Positions 23,995 to 32,271 are shown, counted from the first letter of the stretch. The stretch: 41,998 nt of DNA from CAXSDR01 sp964236445 (GCA_964236445.1 CAXSDR010000021.1:1-41998); one strand, 5' to 3'. Notes: generated from the sequence alone by a model not told the origin. Numbers and translations are program-made.

Positions 23995-24680
23995 GCGAGG
24001 GCCACTTCGTGCTCGACGAGGCCGTCACGCAGCCGCACCTCGCGGTCGGCACGCGCTGCGACGCGGTTGTCGTGCGTCACGAGCACCAGCGCGGCTCCTT
24101 GGTCGCGCACCGCACCCAGGAGCAGGTCGAGCAGCTGCTCGCCGCCAGCCGTGTCCATGCTGCCTGTGGGCTCGTCTGCGAAGACGACCCTCGGCCCGGT
24201 GACAAGCGCACGAGCGACCGCTGCCCGCTGACCTTGGCCACCGGACAGCTCACCGGGCAGGGCGCCCGACTGGTCGGCCAGCCCGACGCGCTCCAGCCAG
24301 CCCATGGCAGCCGTACGCGCCTCGTCGCGGCTCACTCCCTCGAGCAGCAGAGGCAGGGCGACGTTGTCCACGACCCGCAGGTCGGGCACCAGCTGGCCGA
24401 ACTGCAGCACGACGCCGACCTCACGTCGGCGAAGACGAGCTCGGGCCGCGTCGTTCAGTGTTGCGAGATCGTGACCCAGCAGAAGCGCAGTTCCTGCCTG
24501 CGGACGCAGCACGCCGCTCGCCACGTGCAGCAGCGTCGACTTGCCGCAGCCACTCGGTCCCGTCACGGCTACGGCGTCGCCCGCGCCCACTCGCAGAGAG
24601 ACACCGTGCAGAGCGGCCGTGCGCCGGTACGAGTGCTGCACACCGATGACGTCAACAACCGGAACGCTGTCCTTGCTCAT
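23991..24680 (-). CDS. ABC transporter ATP-binding protein (MacB/LolD type)
   Basis: 229 residues with every ATPase element: Walker A GPSGCGKST (41-49), Q-loop Q93, signature LSGGQ (145-149), Walker B VVFADE (165-170), and switch His H203 (VTHD). Length and sequence are those of LolD/MacB-type ATPases that pair with FtsX-like permeases, as encoded immediately downstream. The ATG overlaps the PadR stop by four bases (ATGA). Confidence 0.95.
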   Translation of the reverse strand: MSKDSVPVVDVIGVQHSYRRTAALHGVSLRVGAGDAVAVTGPSGCGKSTLLHVASGVLRPQAGTALLLGHDLATLNDAARARLRRREVGVVLQFGQLVPDLRVVDNVALPLLLEGVSRDEARTAAMGWLERVGLADQSGALPGELSGGQGQRAAVARALVTGPRVVFADEPTGSMDTAGGEQLLDLLLGAVRDQGAALVLVTHDNRVAARADREVRLRDGLVEHEVALA

Positions 24681-25285
24681 GTGGTCTCCTGGCTGTCGGC
24701 AGCGGCGGCGATCGGCGCAGGCGGGGTCCCTGCAGGCGGTTCGGGCTGGTCGGGTGGACTCGGCGACCTGGGCGCCTCAGCCGACGCAGCGCCTGCGCGT
24801 TCGACCGCCTCGTCAAGCCACCGCAGATCCGCGTCCAGGTGCGCGAGTACGTGGTCCCGTGCGAGACGCGCGAGCGGGTCGGGCGCCACAGCGGCTGACA
24901 GCTCGCGCATGCGGCGCAAGTGCTCGGCGCGCTGTCGCGCTACGAGGGGCTTGACGTCGGCACCGGTGCGCAACGCGGACACGGTCTTACGGACGAGCTC
25001 TTCGGTGCCGCGCTCAGCCGGGCCCTCGGGCAGTGAGAGCCACGCCGCCAGGTGCGCCTCGCCGGCCGGAGTCAGCGCGTAGACCGTGCGCTCCGGCCCA
25101 CCCCCGCTGCGCGTCTCGACCACCTCGACGAGCCCGTCGCGCGCGAGGCGGCCCAGTGTCGAGTAGACCTGCCCGAAGGCCAGCTGCTTGCTGTCCGGGA
25201 ACCATGCGTCATGACCTCGTTTGACGTCGTACCCATGGCTGGCGCCTGCCCGTAGCAGGGCCAGCAGCACATCGCTTGTGGCCAT
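24677..25285 (-). CDS. PadR family transcriptional regulator
   Basis: 202 residues. The winged helix (about 1-85) shows LLALLRAGASHGYDVKR, the helix KQLAFGQVYSTLGRLARDGL and the wing VETRSGGGPERTVYALTPAG; the C-terminal Vir_C-like helices (about 95-170) mediate dimerisation. A Pro/Ala-rich tail of about 30 residues ends the protein. As the first gene of the operon it probably represses its own promoter and releases it when the exporter's cargo binds. The ATG at 25285 is set by a TATAGT box six bases upstream. Confidence 0.92.
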   Translation of the reverse strand: MATSDVLLALLRAGASHGYDVKRGHDAWFPDSKQLAFGQVYSTLGRLARDGLVEVVETRSGGGPERTVYALTPAGEAHLAAWLSLPEGPAERGTEELVRKTVSALRTGADVKPLVARQRAEHLRRMRELSAAVAPDPLARLARDHVLAHLDADLRWLDEAVERAGAASAEAPRSPSPPDQPEPPAGTPPAPIAAAADSQETT

Positions 25286-25291
25286 GATCCG

Positions 25292-25315
25292 ACTATACTG
25301 CACGAGTAGATACTG
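25292..25315 (-). promoter_or_regulatory. PadR operon promoter with repeated ATACTG
   Basis: TATAGT (minus strand, 25297-25292) ends six bases before the ATG. On the plus strand ATACTG occurs at 25295-25300 and again at 25310-25315; the first copy overlaps the -10 box. This is a likely site for autoregulation. Confidence 0.5.
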
Positions 25316-25343
25316 AGTGAATAGTGACACGCAGGAGGCCCTC

Positions 25344-26894
25344 CTACCGGCACCCTCGCTGCCTCGTGTCGTCGAGCAGCAGCGGGTCGATGCCGACGGC
25401 GAGCACCGAGACGCCGCAGCGCGAGCTGAACGCCGCCCACGTCGACTGCTCCGCTGCCGCGATCTGGGTCCGGACGACCCACACGCGCCCGGACCCGCCG
25501 GCCGCCAGCGACTCGGCGTCACGGACCGCGACCTCGATCGCCGAGGTGCCCCGGCTGGACATGGCCACCACGCGTGAGCTGTTCGGATAGCTGACGAGGA
25601 AGCCCGTCGCGACATCGGAGGACGCGACGGCACGCACGGCCGGGTCGTCGTCGTAGTAGGCGAACGCCCAGGTCGCGGACAGCGTCACGAGCACGACATC
25701 GCCGGGTTGCTGATGGGCACGCAGATAGGAGACCTGGGACCGGACGTCCTGCGCGAAGATCGGGTGCGAGCGCAGGTGCGGGCGGCACGCCTGCACATAG
25801 AGTCCCGCGCAGAGCAGTGCCAGCACGGCCGCGGCGACCCGGAGCATCGGTCCGTGGCTTTCCCGCCGCGAGAGCCACCGCAGGAACCCCGCGACGCCGA
25901 CCGCCATGAGCAGGGCGTCGCACGAGAGCAGCCAGGCGCTGACGCGCAGGTCCAGGAAAGGGTAGGTATGCGCGACCGCCGCCACGGCGGCCTCGGCCAC
26001 GGCGACCGGCACCAGCAGCGCCGTCGCGGGGTGCCGACTGCGTACGACTGTGCCCACACCGGCCACGGTGAGGACAGTGCACAGCAGCAGGGACGTCGTC
26101 CCGGTGAACTGCACCAGCAGCTCGGACCTCGACCAGATCTGACGCGCCGCTCCGGCCGGGGAACGAGACAGGTAGGAGTCGATCCAGAAGGCCCGCAGCT
26201 GTCCTCCGCCCGCGTGGTGCAGCACTGTCGTCAGCAGGATTCCCGCCGCTGAGGCGACCGCGGCGACTCCTGCGACCAGCGTCTGACGCAGCCGGGACCG
26301 GTCGGCGCCACGCAGCACGACCGCGCCGACCGCGACGAACGCCGCGCTCCCGGCGAAGACGCCTGCACTCGACAGCAGGGGGGACAAGCCGACGACCGCG
26401 GCCAAGGCCAGCAACCGGCCCCTCGTCCAGTTGTGCTCCAGCCGCGACACGAGCAGCAGCAGCAGCACGACGACGGTCGTGTCAGCGGTGTACTGCTTGA
26501 GATCGTCGCGCACCGTCATGGCGGGCACGACCAGCATGACGAGACCGCCGGCCAGCACGGCCGCGCCGCGGCCGAAGGCGAGACTGCGCAGCAGCAGATA
26601 GCTCAGCGCCACCGCGAAACCTGCGAACAGCAGCGGGACGAGGCGTTGTCGCTGCTCGTCCCACCCGAGGATGGCGACGTGCGGCACGAGCCGCAGCAGC
26701 AACGTCCAGCCCAGCGGCGACGGTCCTGACGCGAGCGCAGCGTCGCGCACCGGCAGGCGCGTGGACACGGCGACCCACGACTCGTCCAACCAGTAGGGCG
26801 TGCGCAGGAGATAGGGCACGTCATGCGTCAGCAGCACGCACAGCCCGAGGCCCGCGGCGACGGCTGTGTCAGCGGCCGCGCCGGTCGGGCGCAC
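25344..26894 (-). CDS. Membrane protein, GT-C glycosyltransferase-like
   Basis: 516 residues with about eleven spans. After the first span comes YWLDESWVAVSTRLP, where D-E fits the catalytic acidic motif of GT-C enzymes such as ArnT and PMT. A soluble C-terminal part (about 385-516) contains VSYLRAHQQPGDVVLVTLSA and YYDDDPAV. The GTG at 26894 lies 12 bases after the DUF3105 stop, so the two genes form an operon. Transfer of a polyprenyl-linked sugar is likely but unproved; donor and acceptor are unknown. Confidence 0.7.
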   Translation of the reverse strand: MRPTGAAADTAVAAGLGLCVLLTHDVPYLLRTPYWLDESWVAVSTRLPVRDAALASGPSPLGWTLLLRLVPHVAILGWDEQRQRLVPLLFAGFAVALSYLLLRSLAFGRGAAVLAGGLVMLVVPAMTVRDDLKQYTADTTVVVLLLLLVSRLEHNWTRGRLLALAAVVGLSPLLSSAGVFAGSAAFVAVGAVVLRGADRSRLRQTLVAGVAAVASAAGILLTTVLHHAGGGQLRAFWIDSYLSRSPAGAARQIWSRSELLVQFTGTTSLLLCTVLTVAGVGTVVRSRHPATALLVPVAVAEAAVAAVAHTYPFLDLRVSAWLLSCDALLMAVGVAGFLRWLSRRESHGPMLRVAAAVLALLCAGLYVQACRPHLRSHPIFAQDVRSQVSYLRAHQQPGDVVLVTLSATWAFAYYDDDPAVRAVASSDVATGFLVSYPNSSRVVAMSSRGTSAIEVAVRDAESLAAGGSGRVWVVRTQIAAAEQSTWAAFSSRCGVSVLAVGIDPLLLDDTRQRGCR

Positions 26895-26906
26895 GGCCGG
26901 AACGGC

Positions 26907-27656
26907 CTACTGCGCGCCGGCCTCGGGCGCGTCGCTCGCGGGGTATTTGTCGACGAACGCTGCGATCACTGCGCCGGAGACCTGGCCACACAGCTCGCGG
27001 TGGCCGAACTGCGTGCCGACCTTGGGCTTGGCGCTCCAGTGGGCGAGTGCAACGTGCTTGCCTGCTGGGAACGCGCCGCGCGAGGAGTCCCACGCCGCCA
27101 CGATGAACTTGCCGGTCGGCCCGGTGGCGGTGTCCTTGGGCATCCGCACGGCGAGGTCCTGCAGCGCCTGGAGCTGCTTGCCCTTGACCGTCGCGTCGTA
27201 CCACACGATGTTGTAGCCGTGCTCGAGGTTGTGCACGAGCACCTCGAGCTGCGGGGTGTCCTTGGCGGTGTAGAAGTGCCGTCCGCTGATGTCGGGCTCG
27301 AGGAAGTGGTTGCCCGACGTGGGGGGCACGGTCTTGTAGTCGACCCTGGTCACCGACGCCTTGTCGCCCTCTGTTCCGGGCCCGACGTGGGTGCTGTCGG
27401 TGACGGGGTCGTCCGTCACCGCGTCGCACGAGGCGCTGGCCGTGCTGACGCCGAACGCCGACGGCTTCTTCTTGGCGGGGTCGTTGAGGCTCTTGAGGAG
27501 CAGCGGGACCGCAGCGACGGCGATGAGCGCGATGGCGAGGACCGAGCAGATCCCGATGATGATCAGCGACTTGCGTCGCTCGGCCGTCTTCTGCTGGCGG
27601 CGCATGGCCTCGATCGTGTCCCGGCGAGTGCGGTCGTCCTTGGCCCTGCTCGACAC
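26907..27656 (-). CDS. DUF3105 membrane-anchored protein
   Basis: 249 residues. A charged N-terminus (about 1-28) precedes one span (SLIIIGICSVLAIALIAVAA), leaving the rest outside the membrane. The outer domain contains VPPTSGNHF, LVHNLEHGYNIVWYD and QFGHRELCGQV, the conserved marks of DUF3105 (two His near Glu and a late His/Cys). The family is common in actinobacteria and has no settled function. The GTG has GAAGGG about seven bases upstream, and a TATCCT box lies about 47 bases upstream, so unlike many neighbours it has a leader. Confidence 0.85.
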   Translation of the reverse strand: MSSRAKDDRTRRDTIEAMRRQQKTAERRKSLIIIGICSVLAIALIAVAAVPLLLKSLNDPAKKKPSAFGVSTASASCDAVTDDPVTDSTHVGPGTEGDKASVTRVDYKTVPPTSGNHFLEPDISGRHFYTAKDTPQLEVLVHNLEHGYNIVWYDATVKGKQLQALQDLAVRMPKDTATGPTGKFIVAAWDSSRGAFPAGKHVALAHWSAKPKVGTQFGHRELCGQVSGAVIAAFVDKYPASDAPEAGAQ

Positions 27657-27703
27657 CGTGCGGCCCTTCGGTCATGCGTCCGCCATCCGGACGGCTGGAG
27701 ACG

Positions 27704-27709
27704 AGGATA
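27704..27709 (-). promoter_or_regulatory. -10 box for the DUF3105 operon
   Basis: TATCCT on the minus strand, 47 bases before the GTG at 27656, compatible with a leader of about 40 bases. Confidence 0.35.
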
Positions 27710-27754
27710 CGGGCGGCCGGGCGCGTGCGGGTGCTCCGATGCCGGATGGTGATG

Positions 27755-27760
27755 CAGGAT
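27755..27760 (+). promoter_or_regulatory. Leaderless -10-like box for the glycosylase gene
   Basis: CAGGAT, six bases before the GTG at 27767. The first base departs from TANNNT; the same CAGGAT-N6-GTG arrangement precedes fbiA. Confidence 0.35.
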
Positions 27761-27766
27761 GAGCCC

Positions 27767-28747
27767 GTGACCGAGGTGAGGCACCCCGCGCCGCTCGCGC
27801 GCACCTGGCGCCCCCGGACACCCGTGACTGCCGCCGGCCTCTCTGCGACCTTGTCGCCGATGCGGCGAGGCGGTGGTGATCCGGCCCACCGTCGTGTGGG
27901 CGACACCCTCTGGCGGGCGATGCGTACGCCGGTGGGCACCGCCACGATTCGCCTCGACATCGACGCCGCTGCCGGCACGATCAGCGCCCTGGCCTGGGGA
28001 GACGGCGCCGCGTGGGCCGTGGACGGCGCACCGGCACTCGTGGGGGAGGGCGACGACGACGCCGGCTTCGCCGAGCTGGCCGCTGGTCACCCCGTCCTGC
28101 GCGAGGCGTGGCGGCGGCACCGGACCTGGCGCGTGCCCCGCTCACAGCTCGTGCTCGAGGCGCTCGTGCCGGCCATCCTGGAGCAGAAGGTCACCGGCAC
28201 CGAGGCGCACCGGTCGTGGGCGACGCTGCTGAGGTGGTATGGCGAGCCCGCTCCCGTTCCTGCCGGGAGCGCTCCGGAAGGCATGCGGGTCCCGCCCTCC
28301 GCGCAGGTCTGGCGCCGGGTCCCCTCGTGGGCGTGGCACCGCGCCGGGGTCGACGCCAAGCGCTCGTCGACGGTGCTGCAGGCATGTCGCGTCGCCGGGC
28401 GCCTGGAAGCGACGCTCTCCCTCCCCCACGGCGAAGCCGAGCGGTTGATGTGCACGGTCTCCGGGATCGGCGTGTGGACGGCCGCCGAGGTGCGCCAACG
28501 CGCGCACGGCGATGCCGACGCGGTGTCCGTGGGCGACTTCCACCTCTGCAAGCGAGTCGGGTGGGCGCTCGTGGGGCGGCCGGTCGACGACGCCGGGATG
28601 CTCGAGCTGCTGGCGCCGTACGCCGGGCACCGCTATCGCGTGCAGCGCCTCGTCGAGCTCCATGCCGGCGGTCCCGCAAGTGCCGCAGGGCTCATTCCGC
28701 CGCGGCGGGCCCCGCGGTTCTCACCGCGGGACTACCGCTCGATCTGA
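27767..28747 (+). CDS. DNA-3-methyladenine glycosylase II-like (AlkA/HhH-GPD)
   Basis: 326 residues. The C-terminal HhH-GPD domain (about 115-320) contains LEALVPAILEQKVTGTEAHR, the helix-hairpin-helix SGIGVWTAAEVRQRA and the catalytic aspartate D257 in SVGDFHL. This is the AlkA family, which removes alkylated purines in base-excision repair. The N-terminal region (about 20-95) would be the AlkA-type beta domain. No HTH or methyl-accepting Ada domain is attached. Other starts at 27746 and further upstream are possible; the CAGGAT box favours 27767. The 3' end overlaps the convergent GNAT gene by 27 bases. Confidence 0.85.
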   Translation: MTEVRHPAPLARTWRPRTPVTAAGLSATLSPMRRGGGDPAHRRVGDTLWRAMRTPVGTATIRLDIDAAAGTISALAWGDGAAWAVDGAPALVGEGDDDAGFAELAAGHPVLREAWRRHRTWRVPRSQLVLEALVPAILEQKVTGTEAHRSWATLLRWYGEPAPVPAGSAPEGMRVPPSAQVWRRVPSWAWHRAGVDAKRSSTVLQACRVAGRLEATLSLPHGEAERLMCTVSGIGVWTAAEVRQRAHGDADAVSVGDFHLCKRVGWALVGRPVDDAGMLELLAPYAGHRYRVQRLVELHAGGPASAAGLIPPRRAPRFSPRDYRSI

Positions 28748-29290
28748 AGGCACGTCGCCTGGCACGTCGCCTGGCACGTCGTCCGTGCTGCCGATCGCCC
28801 GCTGCATCCACCCCACGTCACGCCACGCACCGTGCTTGAAGCCGACGTGGCGGTAGGTGCCGGACCGCTCGAAGCCCATCGCGCGGTGCAGCGCCTCGCT
28901 GGCGTCGTTGGGCAGCGTCATGCCGGCGAGGGCGGTGCGATAGCCACGGTCCGCGAGCCGCAGTAGCAGCGCGCCGTAGAGCGCCCGTCCACCGCCGCGG
29001 CGCCGCTGGTCCTGACCGAGATAGACGCTGACCTCGCACGACCAGCGGTAGGCGGCCCGCGACGCGAACGGCCCGCCATAGGCATAGCCCACCAGCTGCG
29101 CGTCGGCGTCCTCGAGCACGAGCCAGGCGTGAGTGGCGAGAGCTCTGCTGATGCGGCGGCCCATCTCGGCGGGCGTCGGGGGATCGGTCTCGAAGCTGAT
29201 GGTCGTGTCGCGCACGTAGGGCGCGTAGACCTCCGCACAGGCATCGGCGTCGAGCTCGGTGGCGTCTCGGAGCGAGAAGGCGGCCCTCAT
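28721..29290 (-). CDS. GNAT N-acetyltransferase, phosphinothricin acetyltransferase-like
   Basis: 189 residues. FSLRDATELDADACAEVYAP, then YVRDTTISFETDPPTPAEMG, match the opening of the Pat/YncA group. The acetyl-CoA loop is degenerate but recognisable (VYLGQDQRRRGGGRALYGAL), followed by GYRTALAGMTLPNDASEALH and GFKHGAWRDVGWMQR, the late W-x-D-V-x-x-x-x motif of this group. It probably acetylates a small amine or an amino-acid analogue. The C-terminus carries a repeated Asp-Val-Pro-Gly unit absent from relatives. It diverges from an XRE-cupin regulator 40 bases away, which probably controls it. Confidence 0.88.
   Translation of the reverse strand: MRAAFSLRDATELDADACAEVYAPYVRDTTISFETDPPTPAEMGRRISRALATHAWLVLEDADAQLVGYAYGGPFASRAAYRWSCEVSVYLGQDQRRRGGGRALYGALLLRLADRGYRTALAGMTLPNDASEALHRAMGFERSGTYRHVGFKHGAWRDVGWMQRAIGSTDDVPGDVPGDVPSDRAVVPR
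28749..28784. repeat. Three 12-base repeats at the 3' end of the GNAT gene
   Basis: GGCACGTCGCCT occurs twice and GGCACGTCGTCC once, head to tail, encoding Asp-Val-Pro-Gly repeats on the minus strand. It starts just after the stop of the convergent glycosylase gene. Confidence 0.85.
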
Positions 29291-29296
29291 GTGACG

Positions 29297-29302
29297 ATGC
29301 TA
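29297..29302 (-). promoter_or_regulatory. Leaderless -10 box for the GNAT gene
   Basis: TAGCAT on the minus strand, six bases before the ATG at 29290. Confidence 0.5.
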
Positions 29303-29311
29303 GCGCGTCCC

Positions 29312-29325
29312 GTCACTATTGTGAC
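29312..29325 (+). promoter_or_regulatory. Palindrome GTCAC-TATT-GTGAC over the XRE-cupin promoter
   Basis: A perfect five-base inverted repeat encloses the start of the -10 box TATTGT (29317-29322), which ends eight bases before the ATG at 29331. A bound protein would block the promoter, so autorepression is likely. Related GTGAC and ATGAC words flank it on both sides. Confidence 0.5.
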
Positions 29326-29330
29326 AGCCC

Positions 29331-29921
29331 ATGACAGCTATGACACCTACGACACCTACGACGACGGGGCTCACCGCATCGATCGCCCACACGGTGCGGG
29401 CCGCTCGCCTCGCGCGTGACCTGTCCGTCAGCGGGCTCGCGGAGCGTTCGGGGGTCTCCCGGGCGATGATCGCCAAGGTCGAGCGCGGGGAGTCGGAGCC
29501 GACCGCGGCGCTGCTGAGCCGGCTCTGCGTCGCTCTGCAGATGACGCTCTCCGAGCTCGTGGCCCGTGCCGAGGGCGGGGACGAACGACTGGTGCGCGCG
29601 GCCGACCAGCCCGTCTGGACAGATCCTGACAGTGGCTACCGCCGGCGGGCGGTGTCACCGGCTGGTCGAGGCGCGCTCGAGCTCGTCGAGGTGGAGCTGC
29701 CCGCCGGCGCCGAGGTGTCCTACCCGGCCGACTCCTACGCGTTCATCTCGCAGCAGGTCTGGGTCCTCGACGGCCGCCTGCGTCTGCAGGAAGGCGAGGT
29801 GCAGCACGTGCTGGAGCCGGGGGACTGCCTGCAGCTCGGCCCCCCGTCACCCTGCACGTTCCACAACGAGGGGCGCCGCACCTGCCGCTATCTCGTCGCC
29901 CTCGCGAAGAGCCGCCCTTGA
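29331..29921 (+). CDS. XRE family regulator with cupin domain
   Basis: 196 residues: an HTH about 18-72 (VRAARLARDLSVSGLAERSG, then SRAMIAKVERGESEPTAALL) and a cupin_2 barrel about 110-192 (YPADSYAFISQQVWVLDGRL, then LEPGDCLQLGPPSPCTFHNE). This two-domain class senses a small ligand through the cupin and often neighbours a GNAT gene, as here. The N-terminus is Met/Thr-rich from a short DNA repeat (ACACCTACG), so translation might begin at the second Met. A leaderless promoter with a palindromic operator precedes it. It ends five bases from the convergent fbiB. Confidence 0.9.
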   Translation: MTAMTPTTPTTTGLTASIAHTVRAARLARDLSVSGLAERSGVSRAMIAKVERGESEPTAALLSRLCVALQMTLSELVARAEGGDERLVRAADQPVWTDPDSGYRRRAVSPAGRGALELVEVELPAGAEVSYPADSYAFISQQVWVLDGRLRLQEGEVQHVLEPGDCLQLGPPSPCTFHNEGRRTCRYLVALAKSRP

Positions 29922-29926
29922 CCGAC

Positions 29927-31249
29927 TCAGCGGCTGACGGTGAACGACTCGGCGTCCCGTTCGAGCCGAGCGGGTGCGGGGTGCGCCGGATGTCCGATCG
30001 CGACCGCGCCCATCGGCTCCCAGCCGGGTGGGATCTCGAGGGCGGAGCGGGCGACGTCAGGGCAGAACAACGTCGAGGACACCCAGGCCGATCCGAGGCC
30101 TTCGGTGGTCAGTGCGACGAGGAACGACTGCACCGCCGCGCCGGCAGCAAGCAGGAACATCTCGCGCTCGGCCCGGCTGCGCCGCTCGTCGGGATAGTCG
30201 TGGGAGGGGTCAGCGACGAGGCAAGGGACCACGAGCAGGGGCGCCGCGCGCAGGACGTCGCCCCGCGCGACCCGCCGGGCGACGGCGTCGCTGTCGAGGC
30301 CGTCGGCGCGAAGGTCTGCCACCCACTGGTCCCTCATCGCGTCGAGCAGTCGCGTGCGCGCCTCCTGGGACGAGGCGACGACGAAGCGCGACGGCGTCGT
30401 CCCGTGGGGTGCGGGGGCCGTCAGTGCAGCCGCCACTGCCCGTCGCACGCTGGCCTCGTCCACGTCCGCGTCGCCAAACGTACGCACGGTGCGCCTCGAC
30501 GTGACCGCCGCACGTGCTCCCTCGGCCAGTGCCTCGCGCGTGCCGAGCCGGAACATGTCCTCAGCAGCGTTGCGCACCAGCGCCCGGGCACCGGGGCCGT
30601 CCTCGTCGAGCAGCCCGACGGCCGGGTCCTGACGGATGACCGCCGCCGGAACTCCCGCTGCCTTGGGGCGCACCAGCTCGGCAGCCGACGCGAGCTCGTC
30701 GGCCGTTGCGACGACAGTCGCGTCGAGCGGGCGACCACCCGCGTCCAGGGTGCCGCGCAGATCGAGCAGGGGAGTCATGCCTGCGACGCCGATGGCGATG
30801 TCGACCTGGCCGTGGCGCCAGGCACGTCCGGCGGTGTCGCTGACGATGACCGCGAGGCGCTCGATGCCGAACGCGGTGCGAAGGGACGCACGGAGGGACC
30901 CCGCAGCCGCATCGGAATCCGTCGGCAACAGAAGCACAGTTCCCTGATCCACGTTGCTGGCGTCGACTCCTGCGGCAGCGGTGACAAGACCGTGCCTCGT
31001 CTCCACGATCCGCGTGGTGCCTCGTGTCGCCACCACGCGCACGGTCTCGTCGGTGATGGCCTGCTCGCGCGACGTGGCGGGACGTACCCGACCCTCCGCC
31101 TTGGCGACCACCTTGCTCGACACGACGAGGACATCGTCGTTCCTCAGTCCCTCGCCCGCATGCAGTGCCACAGCGAGGGCCGCCGCCAGATCGTCACCTG
31201 CGCGGATCTCAGGGACCCCGATCACCGGCAGGACCGTCAGGCGGCTCAT
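29927..31249 (-). CDS. fbiB: Coenzyme F420:L-glutamate ligase, bifunctional FbiB
   Basis: 440 residues, the two-domain FbiB length. The N-terminal CofE domain (about 1-245) contains LPVIGVPEIRAGDDLAAALA, VLVVSSKVVAKAEGR, IVSDTAGRAWRHGQVDIAIG and the region GVAGMTPLLDLRGTLD. It adds gamma-linked glutamates to F420-0. The C-terminal nitroreductase-fold domain (about 255-440; SRRTVRTFGDADVD, then FVVASSQEARTRLLDAM, LTTEGLGSAWVSS) binds FMN and is required for the final reduction and full polyglutamylation in mycobacteria. The ATG overlaps the fbiA stop by four bases. Confidence 0.95.
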   Translation of the reverse strand: MSRLTVLPVIGVPEIRAGDDLAAALAVALHAGEGLRNDDVLVVSSKVVAKAEGRVRPATSREQAITDETVRVVATRGTTRIVETRHGLVTAAAGVDASNVDQGTVLLLPTDSDAAAGSLRASLRTAFGIERLAVIVSDTAGRAWRHGQVDIAIGVAGMTPLLDLRGTLDAGGRPLDATVVATADELASAAELVRPKAAGVPAAVIRQDPAVGLLDEDGPGARALVRNAAEDMFRLGTREALAEGARAAVTSRRTVRTFGDADVDEASVRRAVAAALTAPAPHGTTPSRFVVASSQEARTRLLDAMRDQWVADLRADGLDSDAVARRVARGDVLRAAPLLVVPCLVADPSHDYPDERRSRAEREMFLLAAGAAVQSFLVALTTEGLGSAWVSSTLFCPDVARSALEIPPGWEPMGAVAIGHPAHPAPARLERDAESFTVSR

Positions 31250-32238
31250 CGTCGGAGGTCGTGCGCGAAAGTCAGCGCGGCTGTCGCGATCGTCGCCGAC
31301 GCTGCCACGTCCGTCATCAGCAACGGCACTGCCCGGCATGCGATCCCTGCTTCTTGCACCCGGTCGACGGCGTCGCTGTCGCCCGAGTGCACAAGCCATC
31401 CGTCGAGCAGATCGGTGCCGAGGTGCAGGGCGACCGCCGCTGCATCGACCGGAACCCCCACAGCAGCAAGCATCTTGTCGGCCATGCCCCGCACCGGCCG
31501 GCCACCGATGATGGGAGCGATCCCGACGACCGGCGCACCGGTTGCACGGAGCGCATCCCCGATGCCGGGCACAGCGAAGATCGTGCCGAGCGACACCACG
31601 GGATTGCTGGGCGGCAGCAGGATCACATCGGCCGCACCGATGGCTTCGAGCACGCCAGGGGCCGGTGACGCGTCCGCGGCACCGCGCGCCTGCACCCCGA
31701 TCGCCGGCGGCTGCGCGTGCCAGCGGACCCAGTATTCCTGGAAGTGCACCCAGCGTCGGCCCGATCCGTCAGGCGCATCGACGAGCACGTAGGTCTCGAC
31801 GGGGTTGTCGCTCATCGGCAGCAGGCGTACGCCGAGCTCCGGCAGCTTCCACCGGGCGCACAACGCTGCTGTCACCTCTGAAAGTGACTTGCCGGCGTGG
31901 AGCATCGCCGCACGGGCGAGATGTGTCGCGATGTCACGGTCGCCCAGCCCAAACCAGGTAGGAAGCTCAATTCCTGAATCTGAATATGCTTCGAGATCGG
32001 TGCGAGCGACGAATGTCTCCTCGTCTCGACCCCAGCCCTGCTCCTCGCTGATGCCGCCGCCGAGGGTATACATCACCGTGTCGAGGTCGGGACAGATGCG
32101 AAGGCCCATCAACGTGATGTCGTCAGCGGTGTTGCCGATCACCGTGACCTGCACGTCGGGAAGGGCTCGCGTGGCGGCGAGCAGGCCTCGCAGGAACCGG
32201 GCCGCGCCGATGCCGCCAGCAGGGACAACGATGTGCAC
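31246..32238 (-). CDS. fbiA: 2-phospho-L-lactate transferase FbiA/CofD
   Basis: 330 residues beginning MHIVVPAGGIGAARFLRGL, the CofD nucleotide-binding G-G-x-G-A-A-R-F-L motif. VIGNTADDITLMGLRICPDLDT carries the N-T-A-D-D metal/Fo-binding segment, with LGGGISEEQGWGRDEE and VILLPPSNPVVSLGTIFAVPG further on. The enzyme joins a phosphoenolpyruvate- or phospholactate-derived group, activated as the GDP adduct, to the deazaflavin Fo to make (dehydro-)F420-0. A CAGGAT box six bases before the GTG suggests its own promoter, although the diguanylate cyclase gene ends only 33 bases upstream on the same strand. Confidence 0.95.
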   Translation of the reverse strand: MHIVVPAGGIGAARFLRGLLAATRALPDVQVTVIGNTADDITLMGLRICPDLDTVMYTLGGGISEEQGWGRDEETFVARTDLEAYSDSGIELPTWFGLGDRDIATHLARAAMLHAGKSLSEVTAALCARWKLPELGVRLLPMSDNPVETYVLVDAPDGSGRRWVHFQEYWVRWHAQPPAIGVQARGAADASPAPGVLEAIGAADVILLPPSNPVVSLGTIFAVPGIGDALRATGAPVVGIAPIIGGRPVRGMADKMLAAVGVPVDAAAVALHLGTDLLDGWLVHSGDSDAVDRVQEAGIACRAVPLLMTDVAASATIATAALTFAHDLRR

Positions 32239-32244
32239 CGTTGC

Positions 32245-32250
32245 ATCCTG
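32245..32250 (-). promoter_or_regulatory. Leaderless -10-like box for fbiA
   Basis: CAGGAT on the minus strand, six bases before the GTG at 32238. The same AGGA could instead serve as a Shine-Dalgarno. Confidence 0.3.
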
Positions 32251-32271
32251 TCAGTCGCCCGACGGCTGACG

